NCBI GenBank assembly: GCA_020091685.1
Contig: CM034607.1
Span: 21,823,253 to 21,887,252 of the forward strand
Length of the DNA stretch: 64,000 nucleotides
Source of the DNA: Lutjanus erythropterus
Lineage: Eukaryota; Chordata; Actinopteri; Lutjaniformes; Lutjanidae
Direction: 5' to 3'
The notes under the pieces were generated by a model. It did no database searches. It was given only the letters and a program-made list of their open reading frames with translations, and had not been told where the DNA came from. Of the stretch, positions 1 through 10,239 are shown piece after piece. Position 1 is the stretch's first letter. Each line of letters begins with the position of its first letter. The translations under genes and the position numbers were made by a program.

Positions 1-124
1 CTCTGTACGCATGTTCCCTAACTGCATGTGTGCTTCAAATCCTCTGTGTGCAGATTTGTGGGCCCTACATCGGCCGTATGTCTGCGTGTTGCTTTCAGAA
101 ATCAATAAGCCATGTGTGAGGTTG

Positions 125-470
125 GTGTCCTGAGAGAGAGAGACGGGAAGGGAAAGAACAAGAGAGGAGAGTGGAGGGGAGAGGAGAGGGGAGCTAAAGT
201 GGAGAGGACAGAGGGAGGGAGGGGTGTGAGGTGGGAGATACAGGAGGGTGTGAAGAGGAAGGCAGCAGAAGGAAGAAGGAGAATATAGGATAAGAGAACG
301 AGAGGGACCCGAGAGAGAAGGAAGGGAGCAAAGGGACGAAATATGGCAATAAAACAAGAGGAGGGAGGCAAAATTAGCATGAGAAGGAGAAGAAAAAGAG
401 GGAGACAGTGGAAGAAAGGGGGTGGGAGACAAAGAAAAGACGGTGATGGGTAAAATGGGAGGTACAAGAT
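125..470. repeat. purine-rich (GA-rich) low-complexity tract
   Basis: About 340 bases in which the + strand is nearly all A and G, made of shuffled GAGAGG, GGAGGA and GAAGGA words rather than one clean unit. The antisense frame across it (102-590) encodes a Leu/Pro/Ser/Phe-rich string, as expected from translating a pyrimidine strand, so no gene is called. Long polypurine strands can form triplex structures; that is general knowledge, not something shown here. Confidence 0.8.
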
Positions 471-539
471 GTAAAACATTCTGGCTGGAGAATTGCATTT
501 CCTGAAAGGCTGAGGTTCTGCCCAGAACCATTTGCTTAT

Positions 540-1450
540 TATTAACCCTTTTTTGAAGAAAGGATTTGTTAAAGGTTCTTTATAAAACAAAGGGTCCCAT
601 TAAGAATAATTTTTGGAAGAAAGAGTTCTTCAAGGATTGTTGTCTGAAATATTCAAATGTTTACCCGTGTTTTAAATGGTATTATTAAATGTAGATGTAT
701 CTGGACAGCCTACATTTCCCATCATGTCTACTCTGCTTCACTAAGTAGTTTAAGTTTGCTATTTTATGTTCCAAAATGCAAAAGTTATTTTTTGGTAGTG
801 TTTGTAATGGGTCTGTTGAGAGCGCAGAACCCTCAAAAGATAAGAAGGTTAAGAAGGATAAGAAGGTTGAAACCTTTGGAATATAAAAGGGTTCTCTGTA
901 CAACACCCTGAGTGGGTTCTAGATGAAACCCTTGGAATATCAAAGGGTTCTTGATAGATTCCCTTGGGTGGGCTCTTGATGAAACCCTTGGAATATAAAA
1001 GGATCTCTTTAGATCCCTCTGGATATGTTCTAGGTGAAACGCTTGGAATATAAAAGTATTCTTGGTAGAATCCCCTCGGTGGGTTTTAGATGAAAACCCT
1101 GGAATATAAAAGGGTTTTTTTTTTTTTAGACCTCCCTGGATGTATTCTAGATGAAAACCTCAGAATATCAAAAAGGCTCTCCTTAGATCCCCCTAGGTGG
1201 GTTCTAGATGAAATCCTTTGAATACAAAAGGGTTCTCAGTAGAGCCCTCTGGGTGCGTTCTTGTTAGCACCTTTAGAAGGTGGAAACAGTTTAGGATAGA
1301 ACGCCTAAGGAGGGATCTAGGTGAAACCATTATTCTAGGTACAACCCTTTATGTAAGGTTCTAGTTAGAACCCTCTGAAAGGGTTCCAGGTGGTATAAAA
1401 AGGTTCTACCAGGAGCCAAAAAGGGTTCTGGTTCTATACATTTCTAGTTA
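540..1450. mobile_element. decayed GGTTCT/AGAACC-rich repeat enclosing the minisatellite
   Basis: Sequence on both sides of the 56-bp array (540-650 and 1266-1450) is dense in GGTTCT, AAGGGTTC and AGAACC words, the signature of a common kind of fish repeat in which short GGTTCT/AGAACC blocks alternate. No convincing terminal inverted repeat or target duplication could be identified, so the boundaries and class are uncertain. No coding potential is visible. The + strand frame at 657-911 is a shadow of the repeat. Confidence 0.45.
869..1265 (+). repeat. 56-bp minisatellite, about seven units
   Basis: Units begin with GAAACCCTTGGAATATAAAA-like sequence at about 869, 925, 981, 1036, 1092, 1153 and 1210, giving a period of 55-57 bp; one unit is lengthened to about 61 bp by a run of T. 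Each unit then reads GGGTTCT, a GTAGA(T/A)CCCTC-like middle and GGGTTCTAGAT. Units differ by scattered substitutions, so the array is old. The GGTTCT/AGAACC words continue on both sides, so the array appears to lie inside a larger decayed repeat. Confidence 0.85.
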
Positions 1451-1454
1451 GCAC

Positions 1455-1620
1455 CTTTATTTCTAAGAGGGGAGGAAGTGAGGAGAAGAGGACAGAGGAG
1501 GGGGACGGGATAAGTGCCTGAGACGAAAAAATAAAATGGAAATGTATGTGTGAAAGAGAGAGGAGAAAGGGACAGGGGGGAGAAAAAATGAGAAGGAATG
1601 AGAGGGTCGAGCTGGAGAGA
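1455..1620. repeat. second purine-rich tract
   Basis: A GA-rich block much like 125-470, on the far side of the minisatellite-bearing repeat. The antisense frames here are Ser/Pro/Leu-rich translations of low-complexity DNA and are not genes. Confidence 0.7.
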
Positions 1621-1639
1621 CCTGCATGAGTAATCCACT

Positions 1640-2865
1640 TTTCTGAATGGTTCTTTGCAGTCGCCCCAAAAAGTAGACACACAGAACAGGCAGCTGTAAT
1701 GTATTCTAGCATGTCCTAGAAACCCAGGAAACGGAGGTTCACATCACTTCTTCTACTGTATATTAAACCTCATCCAGTACAGCAGGTAGAGGCATCTGTG
1801 TCTTGTTCAAAGTAATGCTGGTGAGAACTGAACCTGTCAACTTGTCCTTGTTTATCCCAGCTGGTTCTCTACAGAACGGTATCACTGGTTCAAACGAGGT
1901 TCCATATGTGATTGTTAGATTTTTCAAAAACCTATTTATTTGTGGCCATTACTGCACAATTGTTCTGATCGCAGCAATCAGTTGAGATGACACACCCCGT
2001 CTCTTTGGATCTCGAAGCCAACAGATGATGAGTGCTTAAATAAATCAACTCAATTTCTTCCCCATATACTATCCTTATTGTAATTGCGGATGGCACAAAC
2101 AGAACACGCCAAATCTTTTACCAACTCGTTCGCATTGATTATGTCTCATATTGTGTTTGTCATGTTTGTTCTGAAGCAAGAGCGTGCAGTGCAGCAGTCA
2201 AAGTTTAAAGGGAATTCATTAGTAACCAGCAAGAAAGAGCTGCACTGTCCTTCTGTTTCCATGCAATGACAATTGTATTTTCAGTCAGACGAACAAAACT
2301 TTCTTTTTGAAAAAGCTAACAGAGACATTGGCAGGATGAACTGCAGGGATATTTTAGCACTAACACACACTGTTTTAGTTTGGTTCTTTAATTTCTAACT
2401 AAGACTGATTTTAAAGGGAAAATGCAACACTTTTCATTGGGCTGACCAATCAGTGCTGATGGTAAATGTAGTCAGTTGAAGCAATAAATTACTCAGTGTG
2501 TGCTATATTGACTATAGACAACCAGACAGGGCATTACTGCTCAATCCTGTCACCAATTTTACCCAAGTGGCCACTCATGAAATTGTGCTGTGCAGCAGTG
2601 CCTACATGTACCAGGATCCCTTGCAGGCAAGTTTGTGACCCTCATACCCATGTTGCCATGTTATCACCACCCTAGCCCGGGCCTATGATTTCCGACCAAA
2701 ATTATAAATGACAAAAACAGTCATACAGCAGATGCCCAGAGACAGATACTAGCAATCTAACCTGAATCAGTCTGTAGTTGTTTCTCATATCTTAAGCTTT
2801 TGCTTTTCATTTAACATCATTTAAGGCATTTTATGAGGTTTGGATATGCTGGAAAGAATGAAGCC
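1640..2865. other. unique AT-rich sequence, nothing recognised
   Basis: No open frame longer than about 60 codons with protein-like composition, no splice-bounded block, no inverted repeat ends and no microsatellite of note were seen. Treated as intergenic or intronic. Confidence 0.5.
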
Positions 2866-2869
2866 AGGT

Positions 2870-3560
2870 GATCTTCATCAGGTGGCCTTTGTTGACATGG
2901 TAACAATAATAAAAACGTAGTTAACGTTGTGAAACTGCTGTAGTTTGGTTAGCTTTAGGTACCAAAACTACTTGATTAGTTTTAGGAAAATTTAACTGTT
3001 GGGCAAGAATAAGTACAGTAGTTATGTAAGTTAAGTTACATACATAAGTTACCTTATGTTATGTACATGATGTAAGTTATGTAACTGAATGTATCACTTA
3101 CATAACAAAGATAACATAATGCCAGGATTTGAATATTTTTGGAATGAGACTCGACCATCAACTCATCTTTCACCAGATTTGCTTATAGCATCTTTAAAAT
3201 ATATCAGTGGTGACTTTTGGTTTCACATGCTAGGTTAAAGTCCTGTGTTTGCTTCATCCATCCGTCCACCTCAACCTCTTCACTATGCAAAATTTGTTAG
3301 CCTTTGTACTTCTTCACCTGCCATCTTTTTCTCTGACATTCACACATAAAAATAACCCACCATCTCTGCACATTAAATCAGAACAGACTAATGACATGAA
3401 ATGACAAAAAAAGCAAAGTAGGTGTTGTGATAACACTTGAAATGACTTAAGATTGTATTATTCACCATTTGGTGATATCATGTTGGTGAAGCATGTCATC
3501 ATACAGACAAGTGAGACGTGACAACCTTTCCAGCGGTGCTAACTGCGCACACTTTAAGAC
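2870..3560. mobile_element. interspersed repeat, family R1 copy 1
   Basis: It shares short blocks with 36950-37140 and 53640-54600: a TTAG(G/C)TTTAGG(C/T)A(C)AAAAC(T)ACTTG-like stretch (about 2950 here), a CATCCATCCGTCCACCTCA-like stretch (about 3256) and ATCATACAGAC...GACGTGACAA (about 3500). Similarity is patchy, so the copies are old. Between 3015 and 3115 lies a dense set of inverted and direct GTTATGTAAGTTA / TAACTTACATAAC words. The family was assembled only by comparing copies inside this window. Confidence 0.45.
3010..3115. repeat. imperfect palindromic GTAAGTTA/TAACATAA cluster
   Basis: Repeated GTTATGTAAGTTA, AAGTTACATACATAAGTTACC and ACTTACATAAC words occur in both orientations within about 100 bases, so either strand can fold on itself. 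It lies inside the family R1 repeat and may be its fold-back centre. Confidence 0.55.
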
Positions 3561-3564
3561 AATC

Positions 3565-4080
3565 TTTCCTGGAAGGTATTCATAGTGTTATTTGTAGTGA
3601 CCCAATGACAGAGGAAGCTGTGTGAAGAATGAAAAAAAGAGCATGAGCCTGCCAAGTTTCGAAGTGCTGCGTAACGTGCATGTGAATTGGTTGGTTTCAG
3701 AAAGTTGCAGGAATTTTCACATGCAGCCCTAAATTCTGATATCGGAGAGGAGTGTGGGGAGGAGGGTTTCCAATGCCGCACTGCCATGCGACAAGTATTT
3801 CTGTTGAATCATTCCTTAAAACTAGCCGATCATTCATCAACAATTTGTCAGAAATCAGTCCATTTTCTGAACAAATTGATAATGTTAATTGTCCTCCTCA
3901 CAGCAGAAGATCAGTGAACTACAATCACAACATGCAGCATATCTGTGAGTTTACATGCCTCTTCATGCATATTTTGCTTCAGGTATGATTTCTATCTCTT
4001 GCTCCTTCTCTCTTTATGAAGACATTTAAGTAGTTGCCTCACACAAATTTCACATACTGCTGAGTGCTAAAACACCATTG
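3565..4080. other. unique sequence, nothing recognised
   Basis: Three overlapping frames of 76-78 codons on both strands cover 3554-3988 but share no recognisable motif and run through ordinary AT-rich sequence. No RNA gene or repeat ends were seen. Confidence 0.4.
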
Positions 4081-4520
4081 TCCGCAGCGACAGGATCCAC
4101 AATTCATGGCAAGAATCAGGCATATTTGATACGAAGGGGACTCCCGACAGATGCAGTAGCTATGCTCCGGAACAGCAGGGCAGCAACATCCTCGCAGCAG
4201 GGTGGCAACAAGCCCCTGTCAGATGTGTATTCTGACTATTTGACTTGAGCCCTTCTGGGACTGGCATAAAGCGGTCATGTCTGGAAATGAGCAGGCGGCT
4301 TAGCTGCAACTGTGGAATATAAAGAATCCCATTTTGTAGGAAGTTTTGTGAAGAGCTGCATCCAAGCAAAACAAAAAAGGAACGGATTTATTTATTTTTT
4401 GTCAGCGGAGCACGGCCCCTCAATGGGATATCCGCTAATGAGGTAATTGACTAACGAGATATCCAATCAGGAGCCGCAGTGCCGGAGGGCGGGAAGGCGG
4501 CTCCTGTCGACACAATTGAG
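4081..4520. other. GC-richer island, candidate conserved non-coding element or promoter
   Basis: This block is richer in GC and CpG than its surroundings. Its right part (4425-4475) has two GATATCC palindromes about 30 bp apart, a TAATTGA homeodomain-type core and a CCAATCAG (NF-Y type CCAAT box) at about 4463-4470, followed by a GC-rich stretch (GGAGGGCGGGAAGGCGG). No TATA box and start exon could be tied to it, and no gene-like frame follows. The reading as a regulatory element is inference from composition and motifs only. Confidence 0.3.
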
Positions 4521-4672
4521 TGATTCCCATTTTGCAAACACACACACACACACACATTTATGACCACACACTCAACAACAGAGAGAATATTTGTTCATCA
4601 CCAGCTGTCTGTGTACAAGCAATGTTGCTTGTGGTGTATGTGGAGTGAGACAGATTGCATATGAGTGCGTGA

Positions 4673-4673
<1 letters not shown>

Positions 4674-4732
<59 letters not shown>
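4674..4732 (+). repeat. (GT)n microsatellite, about 59 bp
   Basis: An uninterrupted GT run, with a short (CA)8 tract 120 bp upstream at 4541-4556. The flanking frames that encode poly-Cys/Val or poly-His/Thr are translations of the repeat. Uninterrupted length suggests it is polymorphic. Confidence 0.98.
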
Positions 4733-4733
<1 letters not shown>

Positions 4734-4739
4734 AGAAAT

Positions 4740-5488
4740 GGGGGTTGTACAACAAGCAGCAACAGCATTGACTTTACAACAAGGTGCCAGTGGCTATTGC
4801 AAGCAGAAACACCCACACACCAACACACACTCACACTAGGTTTTGGCCCTGATTAGTTTCACACATGGCAGACAAGATCAGGAGTGTAACCCTCGGTTAT
4901 TGTGAGGATAGATACAGATGCCATATGATTGAAAAGAGGAAGAGGGGAGGAATGGAATTACTGTCACTGTCCTATATGTGCATCTGTCAGCCACTGGTAA
5001 TATGAGCTTTCTCTGACACCCTGATACTTTGTATATTGTGTTCATGTTGAGTTCAAGGCTACCATAATACTTTATGTGCTGAGTAAGTCCCATGACCACT
5101 GTGGTGATGGAAATAAGGTCCCACTTCTCTTCATTCCTGAAAAGTTGCCTTTGGTGATTTTACTCCTGTCAGTTCTCCCAGATGTGATGCGGGAACCTTG
5201 TACGTCAAAGCAAGAAACTTTCCAGAGTACAACTGATGTCTGCTGCTGTATACACACATCTTTTTTGACATTTCTGATTAATAATTTAAGGCTGAGTTTG
5301 GCAAGGATTCCTGCTTTTTCAATACATGACAGACACTAATTTATTAAACACAAAAATACAGACAATAGTAAAACTAGACATATTATGCCATAGTGAGAAC
5401 CTCCTTTGTACTTTAAGGAACGTTCTTGATGCTCAGATACTGTTCTTTACTATGTCTACTCCCACTGACGTTGTGTTCAAGAGACATT
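4740..5488. other. unique sequence, nothing recognised
   Basis: Frames of 61-87 codons occur on both strands around 5072-5339 but overlap one another and carry no family motif. No repeat ends or RNA gene were seen. Confidence 0.4.
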
Positions 5489-6251
5489 TATAGATTTTAG
5501 GTGGGGTTATATGAGGTCCTTATCCATAGTCAGAGTATTACCTACAGTAGACAGTCAATCAATATGCCCCAAGTTTGAAGAAGCAGCAGGAGTACCAGTG
5601 TAGGAAGCTACACAATGTACTGCTGCAGACAGGGTTGGCGGCAAAGGTATTTTACCCACTTGAACTGATTTTTTTTAGGCGCTCCTTTTTTAAGTTTACA
5701 CTAAACCGTGGTATTTTCACGTCTTTACCGTGTCACTCCACAGGCAAGGTCAGTCATTTTTCCTCGCAGAACATGGAAACTACTGGTCTACCACTGCCCT
5801 GATCACTTACTGTCTTTGTGATAACAATTTACTTCAGAGTCTTTAAAGGATAGTTTGGGTCATACAATAACACAATCAAACTAACAGATCGAGGCAGAAG
5901 TAGACCAGCTCTTCCTGTGTGCTGCGAGGTGAAACAACTGATTTAACCTATGAGGTTTGGCTAGTTTGGGGTGGTATTTGGTTTCTATAAAGGCAGGTTC
6001 CTGTCCAAAAAGGCAATCTGATAGCAAGGTAAAATGGTGAAAACATTTCAAATATAGTGTACACTTGCACTGACAGATTTTTTCTTTTTTAAGTTGCTAA
6101 AATACCCTTTCTTGCTGACCCTGATCATTGCTTAACTTCCATGCTCGCACTCCTCTCTGCGTCTCCAAGCGCCATCTACTGTAGGTAATACACTAGGTAT
6201 CAATAAGTACCTCATAAAACCCCACATCAAATATCTGACTTACCCCTTTAA
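5489..6251. mobile_element. palindromic MITE, family P, copy A (near full length)
   Basis: About 763 bp whose right half is an imperfect reverse complement of its left half. The left arm reads GGTGGGGTTATATGAGGTCC, CCTACAGTAGA, then CAGCAGGAGTACCAGTGTAG; the right arm ends CCATCTACTGTAGGTAATAC, AAGTACCTCATAAAACCCCA and CCCCTTTAA. The centre (5841-5860) contains TTTAAAGGATAGTTTGGG, which resembles the element's own end. Other copies in the window end TTAAAGGGATAGTT / AACTATCCCTTTAA. A TTAA at the end is the target site of piggyBac-type elements, so a non-autonomous piggyBac origin is a reasonable but unproven inference. No coding capacity. Confidence 0.8.
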
Positions 6252-6779
6252 GCTGTTTAAGAAAACAATGTTTTGTCAAAAGTGCCACAGAAAAACATGA
6301 ATTTCGGAATATTAAACAGGTCTGTGAGCAATCCTGGTGGTATTATTGCACATTGAAGCGAGATATTGATGTGGCGTCTGGTTTTAAAGGGCTGAAGCAG
6401 ACGTGGCCTCCAGCAACCCGTTCCCATTACCTTCAGATAGTGGTGATTTGGATGCAATCTACTGCACTCCATTGCACCATGTGTGTGTATGTGCGGGTGT
6501 GTGGTCATAGGTGTTTCGTGTGTAATCTCTAATAAAGCATTGATGGACTGTGGTGTGCAGCCATTTTGAGTGAGATGGACTGAATCTAAGTATTGTACTG
6601 CCTGCTCTCACACTCTGTCTCACTACTTTACTCTTTTTTCAGTCTCACATTCAGCATGCGGGAAGGGAGGAATCTTCTAAAACGGTTATTTATCTACATC
6701 TCATTCCCTCTCTTCACCACCTCTTTCCTCTCTACACTATTGGAGCAGGACGCAAACACACCCTCAATCACACGCACTC

Positions 6780-6783
<4 letters not shown>

Positions 6784-6811
<28 letters not shown>
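6784..6811 (+). repeat. (CA)n microsatellite
   Basis: About 14 CA repeats preceded by CA-rich sequence. A (GT)n run lies at 6926-6960 on the same strand, so the two could pair as an inverted repeat about 115 bp apart. Confidence 0.95.
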
Positions 6812-6816
<5 letters not shown>

Positions 6817-6925
6817 GCCGGGGCATTTTTGGGCTGTAAATCCACCACCAACCGAGAAGCTGTCACTAGCCACGACTGATAAATAAGGAGCTCTTGTGAG
6901 CATGTGCATGTGTGAGTATGTAGAC

Positions 6926-6928
6926 TGT

Positions 6929-6960
<32 letters not shown>
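6926..6960 (+). repeat. (GT)n microsatellite
   Basis: GT repeat with one GTGAGT interruption near its start; complementary to the CA run at 6784-6811. Confidence 0.95.
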
Positions 6961-6989
6961 TTGGGGATGAGGGGGGTCGAATTTATGGC

Positions 6990-7870
6990 TTTCAGTTTAA
7001 TGAAGTGAACAATGAGGTCACACTTAGAAAATCATCAAAGGAGAGAGCAAGAGGGGGATGAACAGAGTGGAGTACAAGCATGTCCATCCATTATGCCAAG
7101 TCGAGAAGGAAAAAGTGGAGAGTGTTTATTGTGCTTGTAATTTGGTCATTTTGGGATTTAAAAAAAAAACAAAGTTCAGTGTCTAATTGTTAGCAATCAT
7201 CCAGTCTGTTAATTAATGTGATTAAAAAATAATCGCAATCACAGGCGCTGATTTTTTTGCCTGTGGGTGCCTAAATTAAGTGAATACCACCAAGAAGATG
7301 AGTGTCATACAATCACTTTTATTCCCTTCCTTTAGTTATTACCGGTGCTGGAAGCACCACAGATCCAACACCAAATAGAAATGAAATTACATCAAATTAG
7401 TAAATTAACTGCAATTACTGAAATTTAAAAGGGCTTATTACTCATTGCTCTTGTCTCACCTGAAAATAGCGTACAACTGCAGAGCAAAGAAAACAAAGAC
7501 AGCCCATTCCCCGATCCGTGATCTGATGTCACCTGGTGGCACAAGACAGTTCAGGCAATGTTTGCTTTTATCATAGTGTAATATAAACTGATCATCATGT
7601 AATTATCTACGTACTACTGTAGCAACACTCTGTTTACATGTTTGTCCAGCCTCATCTGTGTCTTCCTCGACTAAACCCTGCTGTTCAAACCATGTGCAAT
7701 AGAAGTGCAGCTTACATATAGGAGCGCTAGTTGTTACTGAGCTCTGGTGGTCGGGAGTATCAATAACTCCTCTCAGTGATCAGAAGGGAATTATTGATTA
7801 ATCAAGACCAATTTCAACCTAAATGGATGTGACAATAGCACACAATAACTCCTTGGTTCATACATTGGTG
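6990..7870. other. unique AT-rich sequence, nothing recognised
   Basis: No gene-like frame, no repeat boundary and no RNA gene were seen. Poly-A (7161-7170) and poly-T runs are ordinary. Confidence 0.4.
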
Positions 7871-8165
7871 CATATCACACATACAAGATGTAACAAGACA
7901 CAACAAGACAAAACAGGCAAGATACTCGACCAGAGAAAAGCTGAGGTTCAGTTGGCTTTGCACAGAAACAGCCTGTGGAAGTATCCTTCAGCTGACTACT
8001 TCTTACTTTTATACTTTGAATGCATTTCAGAGCCTGTAATTCTTCACTTTTATTTGAATAAAGGAGCTGAATCAGTAATTCTTCTTTTACCAGAGTCTTT
8101 TTTTACACAAGTATCTGGACTCCTACTTGAGTACAGACTGTGTGTACTTTTGCCACCACTGTTCT
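7870..8165 (-). mobile_element. hAT-like non-autonomous element fragment, family H1
   Basis: Read on the - strand it starts CAGTGGTGGCAAAAGTAC at 8165 and then follows the element at 20382-21204: a block close to ACAGGCTCTGAAATGCA followed by AAAGTATAAAAGTA (8010-8045 here, 20500-20535 there). At its other end, 7880-7915, it shows AAGATGTAACAAGACACAAC, the complement of the GTCTTGTTAC repeat inside the 20-kb copy. The far terminus is missing, so this is a truncated copy; no target duplication was found. The 120-codon frame across it is not a gene. Confidence 0.7.
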
Positions 8166-8169
8166 TGAA

Positions 8170-9580
8170 TAAATGGAGAGAGTGACAGATGGAGGGAGAC
8201 AAGAAATAAAAACAGAACTTGATAGAATGATTATTGGATTGATTCTGTATTGAAATTCAATTTACACATTGAAATGTGTGACTGTTGCATTAAAATCAGG
8301 TCAGCTTTTCTATGCTAAAAAACACAGTACAATGGGATTTTAAGATAAGATGAGTATCTGCAAGCATACGCACTTATCCTTGAGCAGAGAATGTGTGTAT
8401 TTGTGCTATTTCTGATGATTTGAGATAATGTTTCTGGCCACCTAATGAGTGAAAGTTCACTTTTCACTCTCCTTATAGCTCCCTTTTTGGTCTCTACCAA
8501 ATCCTGAGAAAAATATCTGGCTCTGTAGCTGCTAAAGGCTGCGTTGTGTTTATCAGCTAGTTGATAACTTTGCCACTCTGCCATTTGTTGCTGGGCAGCG
8601 TACAGCAGGGGCTTCATCATTGAAAACAGCTACCTGCTGTGGTTGGAGATGCTACTAGGGAAAACAGAGTGAACTAAGTTGCAGAAGGATAGGATTTCAC
8701 TCTGTAGAGCTGAGGGAAATGGGGCTCTTCAGGTGATAGAAAATACATGTGATAGAAAAATATTAATTGTAACAGCTTTACATAAATTCATGCAGTGCAA
8801 GCATGAACAGAAGAAGAAGTGATCTGTGTGTCACTTAATGATCATTGTTTCAACTTTGCTCTTGTGCTTGTTCGCTCAGTCCCACCAGTCTCATAAGTGA
8901 AATGCTTCCGCTCCTCATTACAGAAACTGTACGTGCACATTACAGACTTGTGATCATAATCCCTGGCCTGATCGCTGCCTTAACAAAAGAACCAAGCATC
9001 TGCGTTGACTCGAAGGTCCAAATACCAAGGATGAATATTTAAGAGGCTACATGTAGACTGAGGAGACTCATTACACGTGCATGACGGCTCATCAGCTGCA
9101 GCTTTCCTTGCTGTAGCGCCCTTGAGTGAGTCATGCAGCGGCTCTATAAATTGCGGCCATTGTAATGGAGGAATCACATCACTGTCCATTCTGCCCCTCC
9201 AACAACTTTTAGCTCAAATCACAGGCCTAACAACATCCACATCAGATCAACAAGCACAGGACAACAAGTTACCTAGCAACAGCCATGGTGCCAGTGAAAA
9301 CTGGAAAGCACCTCATCTACAGCGCTGGTGTGGATAATGTCACAAGGGGTTTGCTAAAAGGGTACAATGTCTTTTCCACAGTGATTTTTGCAACCGTCCT
9401 TGTAACACCTATTAATGAGATTTTTCAAAGAGGTGTTGTGTTTATCATGAATAATTTTTTTTTTTCATAAAATGAGTGTTAAAGCAGTCTGCTCATCAGA
9501 CCATGCAGGTTAGATGTGCTGTAATTTTTTTACGTCAGTCATGGGGTTACACACAATGGGAAATTTATCTCAACTCTTGT
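8170..9580. other. unique sequence, nothing recognised
   Basis: Several frames of 61-101 codons lie on both strands (for example 8315-8620 on -, 9077-9337 on +) without recognisable domains. No repeat ends, RNA gene or microsatellite were seen. Confidence 0.4.
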
Positions 9581-9581
9581 A

Positions 9582-9752
9582 TAAAGGGATAGTTTGGATT
9601 ATTTGAATTAGGGATGTATTATGTACTTATTAATAGTCAATGTGTCACCTACAGTAGATGCTGGTGAAGTACCAGGTTGGAAGCTAAGAAATGGTCTGGT
9701 TGAGCAAGAGGGGCTAATCACCACTTCAAATAATATGAACTATCCATTAAAA
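9582..9752. mobile_element. short internally deleted family P MITE, copy B1
   Basis: About 170 bp bounded by matching inverted ends: ATAAAGGGATAGTTTGGATT on the left, and on the right TTCAAATAATATGAAC followed by TATCCATTAA. The left part keeps the TCACCTACAGTAGATG block and GGAAGCTAAG, after which most of the element is gone. It appears to be a deletion derivative that kept both ends. Confidence 0.7.
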
Positions 9753-9887
9753 GATAAGGAATGACTTACACAAGCCAGAAAAGTCAAATTTATATTTGGA
9801 CTTCAGGTTGAATCGAATTGTTTTTGATGTAGTGTCCAGTGTTTGTCAGTAATGTGTTACCCTAAATGAACCTTTCTGACAGTCAAC

Positions 9888-10200
9888 ATTAGAGAAATCA
9901 GTCATTTTATCTTGCAGAACATGTTAGTTGCAAGTTGAGATCTATTAGTTTGTTGGTGTTATTGTAAGACTTTGGTGGATCCAAACTATCCTTTTAAAGC
10001 AGTAAAGTTACACAATGATGGATAATAGATTGAGGCAGCATTAGACAAGCAATCCACATTTTCTGCAAGGTTAAATGACTGATTTCATGAATGGAGTTTG
10101 CTTGGTCTGGAGAGATGGCTGTTTGACTTATATAATAGCAATTTCACCTAAAAAAAAGGCTGAGAATATGTTCCAAACATGGTCCTGACCAAGACAGTTA
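9888..10200. mobile_element. family P MITE, central portion, copy B2
   Basis: It contains the family's central blocks in order: AATCAGTCATTTTATCTTGC AGAACATG, TTAGTTTGTTGGTGTTATTG, CCAAACTATCCTTTTAAAG (9981-9999), ATTGAGGCAGCATTAGAC and GGTTAAATGACTGATTTCAT. Outer arms are decayed or absent. It may be the rest of the same insertion as B1, separated by later rearrangement. Confidence 0.6.
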
Positions 10201-10239
10201 AAACTGTACAATATAATTATATGTAAACAGGATAAAAAA

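Noticed and set aside
102-590. 162-codon antisense frame
   Set aside because: Translation of a purine-rich tract; Leu/Pro/Ser/Phe-rich throughout with no domain.
869-1265. CRISPR array
   Set aside because: The regular 56-bp period is a minisatellite with contiguous drifted units and no unique spacers, in a vertebrate genome.
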